From: Trichoplax adhaerens
Taxonomy: Eukaryota > Placozoa > Uniplacotomia > Trichoplacea > Trichoplacidae
NCBI RefSeq assembly: GCF_000150275.1
Contig: NW_002060947.1
Coordinates: 1,021,499 to 1,085,498, forward strand
Reading direction: 5' to 3'
Length of the DNA: 64,000 bases
Both the position numbers and the translations under genes were made by a program. This document shows, one piece after another, positions 45,022-57,592 of this stretch (its first letter is position 1; each line of letters opens with the position of its first letter). The notes beneath the pieces were generated by a model that searched no databases, was not told the origin of the DNA, and saw only the letters and a list, made by a program, of their open reading frames with translations.

Positions 45022-45962
45022 GGTTGTGTAATAAGGTTAAACTGTACTGCATCTACTTTCAATTAATACTTAAAGAAGAGTTGATCCTTAACCACACTCT
45101 GAAGGTAAAACCACTATTTCCCTAAGACTCTTCTTAACAGGGCAAATGAATTCGTAAAGTTTATGAATGATGTCCAATTTTCAAACAGTACAATTTTATC
45201 CGTAATAGTTAACTCATTTGCCTAAAATAACATGTATATGATAGTATCATTCCGTATTATGTTATTGGATGTATAGTAGCGCCTCGAATCCGGTCAAATA
45301 GTTTAAATGGAATTTTTAACAGCGCAGGCTCTAACTATTGTTATTTAAATAGATTTAACGGTAATATCAAGTTAACGTAAGATTATTAATATTTTTGCTT
45401 TGATTATTATGTAGATGAGCAAATATTACTTTATTCTTCATTCTGGATGATTCTGCGCTGTTTTAAGCTTGCAAACTATTTCAAAATTGCAAGTAAAGCT
45501 TACAGCGCTAAATTGAGAGTATATCATATCTTTTATTGGTAGGTCTATAAAAATGTCGTAGGCCATCATGTTAAGTCCAATTCGTTAACGACACACTGCT
45601 GCTCGTGCAGGATTATCTAATCATTATTCATTGATCAACATCTAATTCACAGCATATTCTTTACATGACAACATGCTATCACGGAAACATAGCATTAGAA
45701 TTGAACGATAGAATATGTCTAATGAAATGCACAGAACGTTTTACTACATTTAGATGTTAAAACTAATTTAGTTTTTGCATTCATATTTACTATGCGTGTA
45801 AAATCTACACATATACTCATATCAGCAATATACAGTATATGAGGATAAATACAGAAATCTATACTATTTCGATTGAGAACACGGCTTTGGAATTTTATTA
45901 CTGAAGCTGCTTTACATGACAAGGTAAATGTCAGCAAATGTACGTTTGAGCGTCCAAATTAT
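45022..45962. other. intergenic region between NEK1-like and FRG1
   Basis: Upstream of NEK1-like and downstream of FRG1, both on the minus strand. I see no exons or repeats. It must contain the FRG1 3' UTR and probably the NEK1-like promoter. Confidence 0.5.
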
Positions 45963-48900
45963 TTATTTGCAGTATCTGTCTGCTTTCATCTTTTCTCTCC
46001 TAAATAAAATAATAGTAAAATTGGAACCTTTTACAGTTAGTTTAGTTTATAACTACATTACATGCAATTACTACAAACCTGTCAAGCAGCTCTTCATGAA
46101 AACTGCCCGTCTTTCTAGCTTTTTTTAGTGTGCCAGGATTATCCGTATTTAACCGTAATTTGTGATCGCCAAAACTCTGATACATTTTCCTAAGTAATAT
46201 AACAGTAATATTACAGATTGCGGATAATACTGATTAGAGCTTTGTAGATGCATGCATGTAGTCCTTACACATAATTAAGTTCACAGTTTACAACGCCTCC
46301 TAAACTTTCATCCTGTTTGGCTTTCTTAACTCCAGTTTCCCTTTCTGTATTTGTTCTAATCTATAATAAGAGTCAATTGCCTACTTGGTTAACTTCAACT
46401 GACGAAAGCAATCGAGATATAGATATGAGCTATGGTAATTATCGATATAATTTAAGGAAAGCATATCGAAGTATTACATGACGCGTATATATATATATAG
46501 ATCGAACCTTGAGATTTTCAGCATCTCCGATAGTTCTGTTTAATGCTGCGATCATATCGTCCTCATGAACACCGAGAAAGTTTTCATTAAAGGCCTGCAG
46601 GCCACATTTGGTCTGGGTAGATGTTTGAACAATTAGTAAGATGCTTATAAATTTTGCTCTTTATCAGATAGCTATACTTACGCCATCTATTACAGGTTCA
46701 AGGTGTTCTAGTGGTCCAATCGCGTCAGCACGTCCTACGATATTACCTTCTTTTCTAACAGATACATACTTTCCTATATATCATTGATAGAAGTGTACGA
46801 AACAAATCCAATACATTGGATGAAGTTTATTCAATCGCAAAATTTATATGATTTTTAAGTTTACCATATCCAGACTTTAAGGCAATCCTTCTCTCACTTA
46901 GATTGACGGCTGTAAATACTTCCTCTGCCACAGGTCCTAAGTTTGATGAAAATATATATGAAGTACAGTATACAAAAGAAGTGAATTTTATATGTACATT
47001 GGAATAATCGTAGCCCTTATAATTATGTTGTAAGCACTACATTGCATTTATTAAATTCGGTTGACTACTAGGTAACTTTACTTAATACAATTAGAGATAT
47101 CCTTGAAAGAACGAAGGTGGCTAACGGACATACTCGATGTATCGTTACTTTTCTTATTACTATAATTTCTGATATGTTACGCGAGATAAAATTTATTTAC
47201 ATCATATATCCGTAAAATATGGGAAAGAAAAACAACAACCTTCTTCAGTCATGTCTTGCCAAAGTTGCTGATGATAGGTAATAAAGCAATGACATTACAC
47301 TGGGCGAGATTGTAGTAAATCTATTGATTGATGTTTAATTTCATTATTACAAGCAAATTATTCTGATAGCAAAATGAAATAGTATCGTAGACCTATCATC
47401 ATGCGTCACGACTACGTATGAACAATGCAATTATTCTAAGATTAAAACGATCAGTTCTAATTTCCATTACATTATGTAATGGCAGCTGTTGACCAAGACA
47501 TGACAACTTCTTGATTGACTTTAGAAAGTATATGGCATTCAGTCAGAACTTAATGGGCAAATAAATAGATGCAGAGTAAAGCTTAGTGAGAATAGAGTAT
47601 GCTATGTATGCTGTCTAACTATTACATCTTGCAATACATACAATCGTAAGACAGCAAACTAACACAAAATGATATCTAGCTTTACATAAGCTGATAAGGC
47701 AAAATTGAAAGCTTAGCTGGAGGGATTTTTTGCGTAGAAAATAGACCCTCCCTCCAAATTATATACGCGTATAGTACTGTATACCTGAGTTGGTATAACA
47801 CCTAAGACGCAACAATATATGATTGCTTACCACTAGGACGTGGATCTCCAAGTTTAAACGAACCATTATCCTAGTAAAATATCAAAAACAGGGCCATAAG
47901 TATAGAAAATTCCTGATGTTCTCAATGAATGTCATCCGCTAGCATCTACTTGACATTTCGCAAGTAGGTTGTGAAAGAATTTGGCGAATTTGGAGACCGT
48001 TTCGATCGTTTGGTCAATATTATTGCCTACCATTGCAAATAAATAACGTTGATCTTTCATTTCTATAGAAACACAACCCTTAATCTGTTCTAGCTTTTGA
48101 ACAGCCCACCATTTGCCCACTGGGGCATGAGCAACATCGGATGAAAATAATAAATAGAAATAGCATTGAATCAGACATATGATTACCACTCATCGATATC
48201 CACCAGTGCACTTAGTCGATATACAGTATTATAGGCATACGAAATATGCGTAGACCATAAATTATCAATACAGTAAGGTTAGCTTGTAATTTTTACCGGT
48301 ATCCAAGGTTTCTTTGGTATTATCACTAACAGCTGATGATTTTTGATGCATTTTTCGCTTTTTCTTTTTATGTTTCCTAAAGAGGAGAAGGAAATGGTTA
48401 TGCGAGGGAAATAATTTAGCTAATGTGTAGTGGATCTTGAGGTTGACTAGTGATACTTTTCATAAAATGCAGCTCGCACTTTGCTACTAGTTAGTTGACT
48501 TTATTGAAGGTTGTACTGTACATGCATTAGCAGAGTAATTGAATGATCGTGTGAAGCAAAGCCGAAGAAGTCGTAAGACTTTCCTTTTTATAAGACTCTA
48601 GCTGTAATAGTAACGGATCTATTTTTAACTTAGCAGCATCGTACTATACAGATATTTAAGTTTACTCAATTCCTAGACACGACACAGATGAGCATTTTGA
48701 TAACATAACATGTTGATAATTTGTAATCTATGATTATTATAACTTTATAACTTATCTGCTATAATTCTAATTATCAGACATGACATTACGCTACGGTTCG
48801 GACTTAGTGTATTAGTGTAACGATACACATATTTTAATGATTATTCGCGACATAATATATCAATATTATTTTAGGGAAGCATCATCATCCATCAATTCTA

Positions 48901-49562
48901 TTGGAATGTGACTAATGCAAGTTGGTCAAAGACAGGAGCAAAAGGAAATGATCCGCTCTAAGACCAGTTCACTGACAAAGATCAAGATGTCCTAAAGTTT
49001 CTACAATATGTAATTCAATTAACGTTTTTTCATTACTATCTCATCTTTAAAGCAGTACATTGTAATTAAAGACTGTTGTCCTACGATAAAACTATGTGAT
49101 CATCGTGGGCAACTTTGCGAAGAGAAGTTTGATTCTTCGACTATTTCTACATTTAATGGCTCATCCATTGCCACTACTAAAGTCGCTCTTGCAAGCCAAT
49201 ACGGCCTATTCTATACTTTCTATTGAAGCCTGTATTGGCATTTTGCAATTCAATCTTATTAGTATATGAATAGAGTTGTATAATGCAGAAATCTTAGACT
49301 TATAAACTCTTAAATAAAGAATCAAATAACTCCTCTAACCTAAAACTTAGCTCAAGCTAAGCTCTAAATTTATGATTGTTGAGACAAATGCAGTTATTGG
49401 ACTAGCTGTAATTCCCTTTCTCCTCAGTAAGTTCAGGCAATTTGTAACAGCCTGATATCCTCATGATAATGATAGCATGCATATTTTTATAGTTTAATCT
49501 TACCCTGATGCTCCTTTAAGTTTTAATTTACTACTGTTGACCAAATTATAAGCTGAGCTCAT
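45963..49562 (-). CDS. FRG1: FRG1 homologue (nuclear RNA/actin-associated protein)
   Basis: FRG1 is a conserved nucleolar and spliceosome-associated protein with a beta-trefoil (fascin-like) core. Exons: 49562-49504, 48376-48297, 48119-48031, 47870-47831, 46936-46865, 46773-46682, 46612-46508, 46360-46269, 46189-46079, 45999-45963. All phases match, giving 258 residues, the same as human FRG1. Visible landmarks are the start MSSAYNLVNSSKLKLKG, a Lys/Arg-rich nuclear signal KHKKKKRK, VGKWWAV, FTAVNLSERRIALKSGYGKY, VGRADAIGPLEHLEPV, IRTNTERET, VNCELNYV, KMYQSFGDHKLRL, and the end [26 protein letters not shown] split over two exons. The match extends over the whole length, so orthology is secure. 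It is divergent from the DHRS4-like gene, with 483 bp between start codons. Confidence 0.96.
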
Positions 49563-50045
49563 TTTTGCAGCAGGTTCTTCTTGCTAAGTGGCTTCTCTAT
49601 TTGGAGATGATTTATCCTAAGCCTTGATATAGCATTTTCTATCGAATTCAAGGCGTGTTTTTAACACTATACTGTCATACTGATCCTCGAAAGGACAAAT
49701 GGAGCAAAGTGATACTGATTTGGGTTCCATGGTTACCATATAGGTACAGTATTGAAAATTGAGTAATGTATAATACACTGGATAGCGTTCAATACACAAT
49801 CAATGACTAGCTGACGCTGTTGGAAACAATAGTGATCCGAGATCGATCATTAGCTTAACTAATAATGTATGAGGTAGAAAGTAGCGAATGATACCTTACC
49901 CTATAGCATCATTTGAATAATTGATGTCTGAAACAGGAGTAACAAAAACTAGCCAGTATATAGCCATCCAAGAGGAGAAAGTGGATTGACTGCTTTTTCT
50001 GCTTTCCAGTCTATTCCCTAGCTCCTATTTGCATCAAGATCAGCA
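49563..50045. promoter_or_regulatory. short divergent promoter region, FRG1 (-) / DHRS4-like (+)
   Basis: Only 483 bp separate the two start codons, which point away from each other, so the genes probably share a bidirectional promoter. No GTAC cluster is present, in contrast to the survivin/DHHC pair. I could not place a TATA box or transcription start with confidence. Confidence 0.55.
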
Positions 50046-53000
50046 ATGGCGGAGCTAAGGCATCAAGGCAAAGTTGCTGTTATAACTGGTGCTACAGAAG
50101 GGTAATCAGTGACTGATTGTTAAAGTTTTAGCCATTGCTATCTGGCTGTTGTAATTTCAAAATATGCAGTCGATCACTTGTTGCTATCGCCTATGTCGGA
50201 CTGCAGACTAGTTGCATATCTTTGCATGCAAGCCGTAGTGGTAGTGTTTTGCAAATAGCACAACTTGCATTTCTTGTTCAGTTCCACCGAAGGATAGCAA
50301 CGAGTTGGTTTTACTGAATGATAGCAACGAGTTAGTTCCACTATCTGTTATGCACTCGATTACTTGTTGCTATCGCCTATGTCGGACTGCAGACTAGTTG
50401 CATACCTTTGCATGCAAGCCATAGTGGTAGTGTTTTGCAAATAGCACAACTTGCATTTCTTGTTCAGTTCCACTGAATGATAGCAACGAGTTAGTTTTAC
50501 TGAATGATAGCAACGAGTTAGTTTTACTGAATGATAGCAACGAGTTGATTTTACTGACTGATAGCAACGAGTTAGTTCCACTATCTGTTATGCACTCGAT
50601 TACTTGTTGCTATCGCCTATGCCAGACTGCAGACTAGTTGCATACCTTTGCATGCAAGCCATAGTGGTAGTGTTTTGCAAATAGCACAACTTGCATTTCT
50701 TGTTCAGTTCCACTGAATGATAGCAACGAGTTGGTTTTACTGAATGATAGCAACGAGTTAGTTTTACTGAATGATAGCAACGAGTTAGTTCCACTATCTG
50801 TTATGCACTCGATTACTTGTTGCTATCGCCTATGCCAGACTGCAGACTAGTTGCATACCTTTGCATGCAAGCCATATTGGTAGTGTTTTGCAAATAGCAC
50901 AACTTGCATTTCTTGTTCAGTTCCACTGAATGATAGCAACGAGTTGGTTTTACTGCATGATAGCAACGAGTTGGTTTTACTGAATGATAGCAACGAGTTA
51001 GTTTTACTGAATGATAGCAACGAGTTAGTTCCACAGAATGATAGCAACAAGTTAGTTCCACTATCTGTTATGCACTCGATTACTTGTTGCTATCGCCTAT
51101 GCCAGACTGCAGACTAGTTGCATACCTTTGCATGCAAACCAAAGTGGTAGCGTTTTGCAACAGCCGTATAGTTAACTCCTTTAGATATTTCAAAGACGAC
51201 AGAGAACTTTATCCATCGTATTGATTAAGCTGCTCTTATACCACTTGAAAAATGCTCTTTAATGAACCAATTAATACGCTATGAATGCTAATCTAGCTCA
51301 CACACTATGCTGTGTGAATAAGATTACTGTCTACACATTCATATCTATCACTCATTAAGGAAGCAGTTTATCATGTTTGATCGTTATATTAGTTAGTATT
51401 GGTTATTTAAAGCCTGTATGCATACCTTTGCATGGAGGTTATTATAGTACTATAGTCAAAATAATATATCAGGACTTGCATTTCTTGCTAACTTCCACTT
51501 GATTACATAATTAAGTTTTCTTACTAAATTGTACGTGAATAGACACTCACAAAGTCTTACAATTTATCTGCAATTAGGATCTATTTTGACAGTGTACTAC
51601 AGCCGTATAGTATACTCCTGTAGATATTATAAGGATGACAAGAACCCTATGCATTGTACTGATTAAGCTGTTCTTGTATCGCTTCGAAATGTTCTTTAAT
51701 TTTGGTTAATAACGTGCTGATATCGTTCCAAATGATATATCAAGACTTGCATTTTCGTTATATTCCACTTAATTACATGAATGAACTTTCTTACCAAATC
51801 GTTCATGAGTAGACAGACACTCGTAGAGTCTTACAATCTAATCGATAAATACGATCGACAGTATTTTGAGGATGTACTGTAGCATATAGTTACTCCTATA
51901 GTCTTTTAGAAGGACGATAAAAACCTTAATCATCGCGTTGATTAAGCTACTATTGTATCGCTTTATAATGCTCTTGGATATGTTATTTAATATTGAAAAC
52001 AGTTATCATTTCTTGTCATTATTTTGTTTAGCATTGGTTATGCAATTGCTGAACGTTTAGGGAAAGAAGGCGCTAAAGTGGTTATAAGTAGCAGGAAGCA
52101 AAAAAATGTCGATCAAGCTGTTAACAATTTGCGTAGTCAAGGTATCGAAGTCTTAGGTCGTATTTGTCATGTGGGTAAACGAGAACATCGAGAAGCCGTC
52201 ATTGAAGATGTAAGCTTTAGCATGCTGCTAGATACAACCAATTGATTTGTTACCATTATTGCACTTATAGCAGCATGAAGTTATTCTTTAAATTAATTGA
52301 CAATCCTATAGGTAAAACTACTCAAGATTGATACGTGCTATAGTAAGATCAGAATCTTTGTAAAGTAAAAATAGTATCAATTTCTTTCTATAAAGGCGGT
52401 ATCAAATTATGGTGGCATTGATATCTTGGTTTCTAACGCGGCTGTCAATCCAATTTATGGACGTATGCTAAAAGTAAGAATAACTTGGATCGTTTAATGA
52501 GCGCCGTATTATAAGCGTGTCTATAATTTCACTTGTTAGGCGTGCCAAATTTTGGCAACTTTTAGCTCATGAAAAGATTTCTCTTCTTAAATTGTTTAGG
52601 TTACTACTGAAGGAGTATGGGATAAGGTAATTAGTTTTTGCATTAATTATGGTTTCGATCGTAGTTATTGTTTGTGTAAGACTAAGGTAGTATATCGTTT
52701 AGCAACAGTCAACTGCAGTTCTAGCTTGCTTAGCCATAAAGAATAATTTGCTACTGTAATAGGGGCCCAATTAATATTATCACAGTGACAACTGAATCTT
52801 AGCTTAAATATTTTTTTACAGATATTTGATGTCAACGTTAAGGCTTCGTTCTTTCTAATAAAATCGGCTCTACCTTACATGAAGAATCGCAGGTAAATTT
52901 TTACACTGCCTGATTGATTCTCTAATATGATTTTAATCATTGCTTACGTTTTGTTCATAGTTAGCGGTTCCTTAATCATGATCTGAATAATAATTTACTC

Positions 53001-53711
53001 GGTGTCTTTTAGATATTCTAAATACTAATAAGCTGCTTTTGATTTTATCCTACATAGCGGGGCTTCCATTACGCTAATTTCATCCATTAGCGGCTACTCA
53101 CCGGATAATGTGAGTTTGCTATAGATTGTAGGCCTTCATGTATGTAAAGTAAGGCATACCTATTCTACCACCTTACTAGACTAATGTAAACTACACTTAC
53201 TATATTTGAAGCTTTTTGGAGTTTATTGCGTAAGTAAAACCGCAATGTTAGGACTTGCCAAGAATTTAGCCTTAGAATTGGCTAAATATGGTATAAGAGT
53301 TAATTGCTTGTCTCCTGGATTGATTAAAACCCAATTAAGTAAACAGGTTAAGTGATCGTTTTAATAAATTTAAGATTGAATTCCGTATCATTGTTGTTGG
53401 CTGAATTAAATTCTGTTGTTGTGTCTTCTTTTAGCTTTGGGATGGGCGTGGAGAAACATATATAAAGTCCAATATACCGTTAAGAAAGTAATGCCTCCTA
53501 AATCATGTTTCTAAATGATATTAATATTATCCGTCTACTTATATTATAGTAGTGTCTAAGAACGATAGCAATACCTAACATTTCGTTTATATTTAGGTAT
53601 GGCTTGCCGGAAGATTGTGGCAAAATTGTATCATTTTTAGCCTCAAAGGATGCAGCATTTATTACAGGCGAAAGTATTGTAGCTTCTGGTGGTCAAGTGT
53701 CGAGGCTGTAG
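50046..53711 (+). CDS. DHRS4: DHRS4-like short-chain dehydrogenase/reductase, peroxisomal
   Basis: NADP(H)-dependent carbonyl/retinal reductase family. Exons: 50046-50101, 52032-52209, 52396-52473, 52600-52626, 52822-52892, 53058-53109, 53222-53346 corrected to 53212-53346, 53435-53487, 53597-53711; in frame, 254 residues. The Rossmann motif is TGATEGIG (residues 14-21), followed by VVISSRKQKNVDQAV with the Arg typical of NADP binding. NAAVNP, the catalytic Ser in LISSISG, YCVSK (the Y-x-x-x-K pair) and LSPGLIKT follow. The C-terminus is VSRL, and SRL is the peroxisomal PTS1 seen in DHRS4. Residues SSRKQKNVDQAV and ICHVGK match DHRS4 closely. Intron 1 (1.9 kb) is unusually large because of satellite expansion. 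Confidence 0.93.
50135..51160. repeat. two-level satellite in DHRS4-like intron 1
   Basis: A core containing ACTTGTTGCTATCGCCTATG, CTGCAGACTAGTTGCATA and CTTTGCATGCAAGCC begins at 50171, 50357, 50597, 50810 and 51077. The intervals are 186, 240, 213 and 267 bp. Each equals 132 bp plus 27 bp times 2, 4, 3 and 5. The 27-bp unit reads GAATGATAGCAACGAGTTAG followed by a TTTTACT or TCCACT tail. GATAGCAAC in the unit is the reverse complement of GTTGCTATC in the core, so the units can pair with the core as hairpins. Because 27 is a multiple of three, minus-strand ORFs with ELTRCYHSVKLTRCYHSV repeats arise; they lie inside an intron on the other strand and I do not regard them as genes. Confidence 0.93.
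51160..52000. repeat. older decayed tandem copies in the same intron
   Basis: A block beginning ACAGCCGTATAG appears near 51162 and 51598, with a third worn copy near 51887. Each is followed by GATTAAGCTG and a run ending in GCTCTTTAAT or GTTCTTTAAT. A second block, CTTGCATTT...TTCCACTT...ATTACATAA/GAA...TCTTACAAT, appears near 51475 and 51745. The CTTGCATTTCTTG and TGCATACCTTTGCATG words are shared with the young satellite at 50135-51160, so these look like fossil stages of the same expansion. Confidence 0.7.
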
Positions 53712-56700
53712 AATATCTAGTTTTGAATATTAGTTCTAGCCTCTTATTGCTACTGTCATGTTAAGATAATACTGTACAGGTTTAATCATGAAACTATATC
53801 CCCATTATATTAATGATACTTTGCCGATAAACTGTACTACTGTATACTACTATAAAATGAGTATTAATATGGTAATGGCATTGTATCAGTATACTATAAC
53901 TACATCTACAATGTACTAGTAACTGATTGTTAGATTGTAGACTAGCAACTATACTTCCAGGAAACTATCTCTCTTTATTAATTCTTCCAATGTCTTATAT
54001 ATCTATTCTTATCTGATACGCAACCAAACTCGTACCGTACAGTAACCGATAAGAATGAATTTAAAGAATTATGTAATAAGATAATAGGATGCGCTAGTAA
54101 TAACATAACATAAATCCGTAACACTGATCATTCAGAGTTATCAACACGGCAAAACATATCAGTGTATATATATATATATATTATCAAGGTCGAACATATA
54201 TCTGCCAAAAATTCAATTATTGTGGAATGTGATGAGAGCTATTATTTCTCTGTTAATTACACCATCATAAAAGGCAGTTTGATATCATTTCAGCGTATTA
54301 AATTTATTATACTTATAAACAAATTTTCCAATCGTTCTTCGCCTGACTTATCAGCAAATTAAATTGATTACAGTATATAGATCATCTCGTTTGTAGATTG
54401 GTCACATATTATTTCGCTTTGGAGTTGATCTATCAGATCTTGAGGCAGTTCGACTAGGAGTCGGACCGTAAGGATAACAAATAACCGTCTATAAATAAGG
54501 AGACTTGCGGAAAAAGCTGATAAATTGAGATGCGTATAAGAGCTAGTTCAATAACTTTTCTTAAGCGTAAGGTTGCAGTGCTAATCATACACAACACATT
54601 TTTCTATAATAAGCGTATGTACACCAAGGCCATTTATGTAAAAATTGTAAGTAGTCACAAAGCAGTTAATGTGATCATAATGCTGCTTAATTAATACTTA
54701 ACGAAAGCTGCGAAAATCAAAAAAGCTCAGTTTGACTCAGTATTAAGATGGAAGCTTATTCTATTAGATTACATCAGAGAATTAATCGGAAAATAAGAAC
54801 CATCTCCGTATAAACAAATTCGATTCCGTAATTAATGAATGATCTATCGTTGACGTTAATTTAAGCCCTGGATCATCATCATACTATGTGCAATCGCATG
54901 ATATTACATCAATCGGTTTATAACTGGCATGTCTAAGTATTACTGCAACTGTTTTCCATTTAGCTGATAATTAATGAGTCATTCTTGTCAAGTCGCTAAT
55001 TATTGTAAATATACAATCATGTAATAAACCTAGATCAAGCGTATGAATAGCTAGGATAGTTTCGACTAGAAAGATGTGGTGGTATAGAAAAACTCAAATC
55101 TATCCATTTAACTATTTTCCGTTTGGTGGTGGGCCAAAAATTGTATAGGTAATCGATTAGGATTGCTAGAGCTTAAATTAGCTATTGTCATGATATTATA
55201 GAAAGTTGAATTGGCCAATACACAAGAAATAGAAATTCCATTAAAATTGAAATCGTCTGCAACTTCATCTTTTAATAATGGAATAGAACTAGGAGTTAAG
55301 AACAGATGTTAAAATATTCAGATTTTAATAAGTGATAGTTAGACCTCATTAATACGAGTACGTGTGCACTGTGTATTGCCAGATCTGTCAATATTCATAT
55401 ATGGGTAAGGTTCCAATCACTATTGACTAACTTTTGAGTAATCATTGAAATTGTACATATATAGATACTGAGAGGAACATATCTAGTTGCATACGTACGA
55501 GTATCTTACACTGGTAGTGATCGATCATCTTGATAATGTTCCGGTTGTTATAAAGTTACAAAATTTCTAACGCAACTATAAGATGTTTAATTGCTATAAA
55601 CTAACTTTATTCTTTCGTAACAAGCTACGAGTTTGAGTTGTCAACATTTTAAATAGCGATTTGAGATGTAGCTTGTCTTATGATTTACTAGTATGTTTTC
55701 TACTAAGGAAGGCTTAAGCCTATACTGCATTGAAATAAATTTATCTTTAAATTAAATCACTTATTCTAGCTAGCTAGCCATTATTTGAACGATCTTCGGT
55801 TATGTCGAGATATCTTTGCATAGAAGTATGACGCAGTCCTAATTTAATACTGTGACGGAGCTCGCTCCGATATGAATAATATTTTGATCTAATATGTGTA
55901 ATAATATTATGGAGGTTGCCGATCTCGGCAACAACCTAGTTGTTAATTGAGTTTTGTTATTAATTATCGTAGTAATATACAGCGTGGATATGGTGTTAGC
56001 AATTGAAATGTCAAGCTGTGAAGATTATGATGTTAGTTAATAAGGTGCTAATTAATAATATTAATTTGTGGCAAGTAATATGTAACACTCGAGCTAGTCG
56101 AATCTATAGTAAGCCCTGTATTACACATCCTATAATTTAATGTGAATGATTAGCACCGATCTTATTTGTGTGACATATGAAGTTGTATATAAGCTTGATC
56201 ATTACTTCTTAATCTGAGTTCCACTGAGGCTAACGTAGGGTACACTGGTACAAGCGTTAGCAAGCTAGCAATAAAGATCTTTATTAACCTAAACCTATCG
56301 TTTTGATTTGATTACTATAGTATAGGAATAAGTTAGTTTTCCCTTACTGAGGATCTCCGGAGTTGGAGAACCATAGGAGTAGATAGACTACTTTAGGTAC
56401 GTTCACAATAGCTGTTTTGTGATAAATACTAACTTTAAATATTTTAAAAATAAACTAATTATAATATGTCAAGATCTGTGCCTAAAAGATTCCGGCTTAA
56501 TTAACTACGTCTTTTGTCTATATCTATCTGTTTAGCTTTTAATTTCATACGCTGTATTCAGATATATCATTTTGATAACAATTATATTTTTCTACCAAAA
56601 AATGACAATCACTATTTACTCGACACTAATAATCATATAGCGGGCTATATTGAGAGCGATTGAGCATTATGATTAACATTGCAGCTTATCATACAAATAT

Positions 56701-57592
56701 CTGCAATTGAAATTTATTTTGGGTCAAGATATTGTATTAAATCATCACCAAGTGTTGTGCCTTATAGAAACTTCGAGTATATAACAAATATAAAAATTTT
56801 GTGATAATTGTATTGTTAGCAACTATAGCAGAATTTAATCAATTTATTTTTGTTTCAGGCATATCCCAATGCCTTTACAAAATTGATGTTACAGTAACTA
56901 AATTTTATAACAGTCTCATATGTTCAGTGTCTTAATAAAAGCCGATTTTTTCTATTAATTGCGAATAATTATATTCCAACTTAGAGGAGTTAAATATACG
57001 AGTAGACTGTATCTAATGATTACCAATAATATACACGTATAATACCGTGCCATTATTTTACCCATAATATTTACTACCTGCACTCTAACCATATTTAATA
57101 AATTCTATATTTAATTTGCAAAAAATCTTTAGTTCCACCATTTAGCTGACAGAGAATAAATTATGAATTGCAAGTTCTAATGAGGGTAATAAAATGGCAC
57201 TAATTTACGAACAAGAACTTGCTACATAAAGCTTTAATTTCATATTGAATATATGCTTTTTAGAAGATTTAAAAGCATAGACAGGATCAGTTCTACGGCT
57301 AATCAAGGCATTCCGTCAATTTGAAGCGGTATTCTCCTAAATCAAGAAATAGACTTTGATGATTATTACTTACAGATTTTTGTTGAATGAAATAAATTGT
57401 ACCCTACCCTAGGTACTACTGTAGAAATCTAAATTGCTACTTTTATAATACGCGTATTAGTATTGCTAAAAAATTTCTTAAGAAAGCCAATAACTAGATT
57501 TTGAAAACTGCTATTAACGATAAGGGACTTAAATTAAAAGTTGTAGTAAATTTATTTAATAACTTTGATAATCAATCAAGAAAAACCTATAA
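53712..57592. other. convergent intergenic region, DHRS4-like / adhesion GPCR
   Basis: 3.9 kb between the 3' ends of two convergent genes. I see no exons. It contains a TA microsatellite near 54163-54181 and a short inverted repeat GTTGCCGA-TC-TCGGCAAC at 55915-55932. Sequence is otherwise plain AT-rich DNA. Confidence 0.6.

Noticed and set aside
50360-51061. Minus-strand repeat ORFs with ELTRCYHSV units
   Set aside because: They come from the 27-bp satellite (a multiple of three) inside an intron of a plus-strand gene; no independent gene evidence.
50135-51160. CRISPR-like array
   Set aside because: Repeats are contiguous 27-bp tandem units without unique spacers, in an animal intron.
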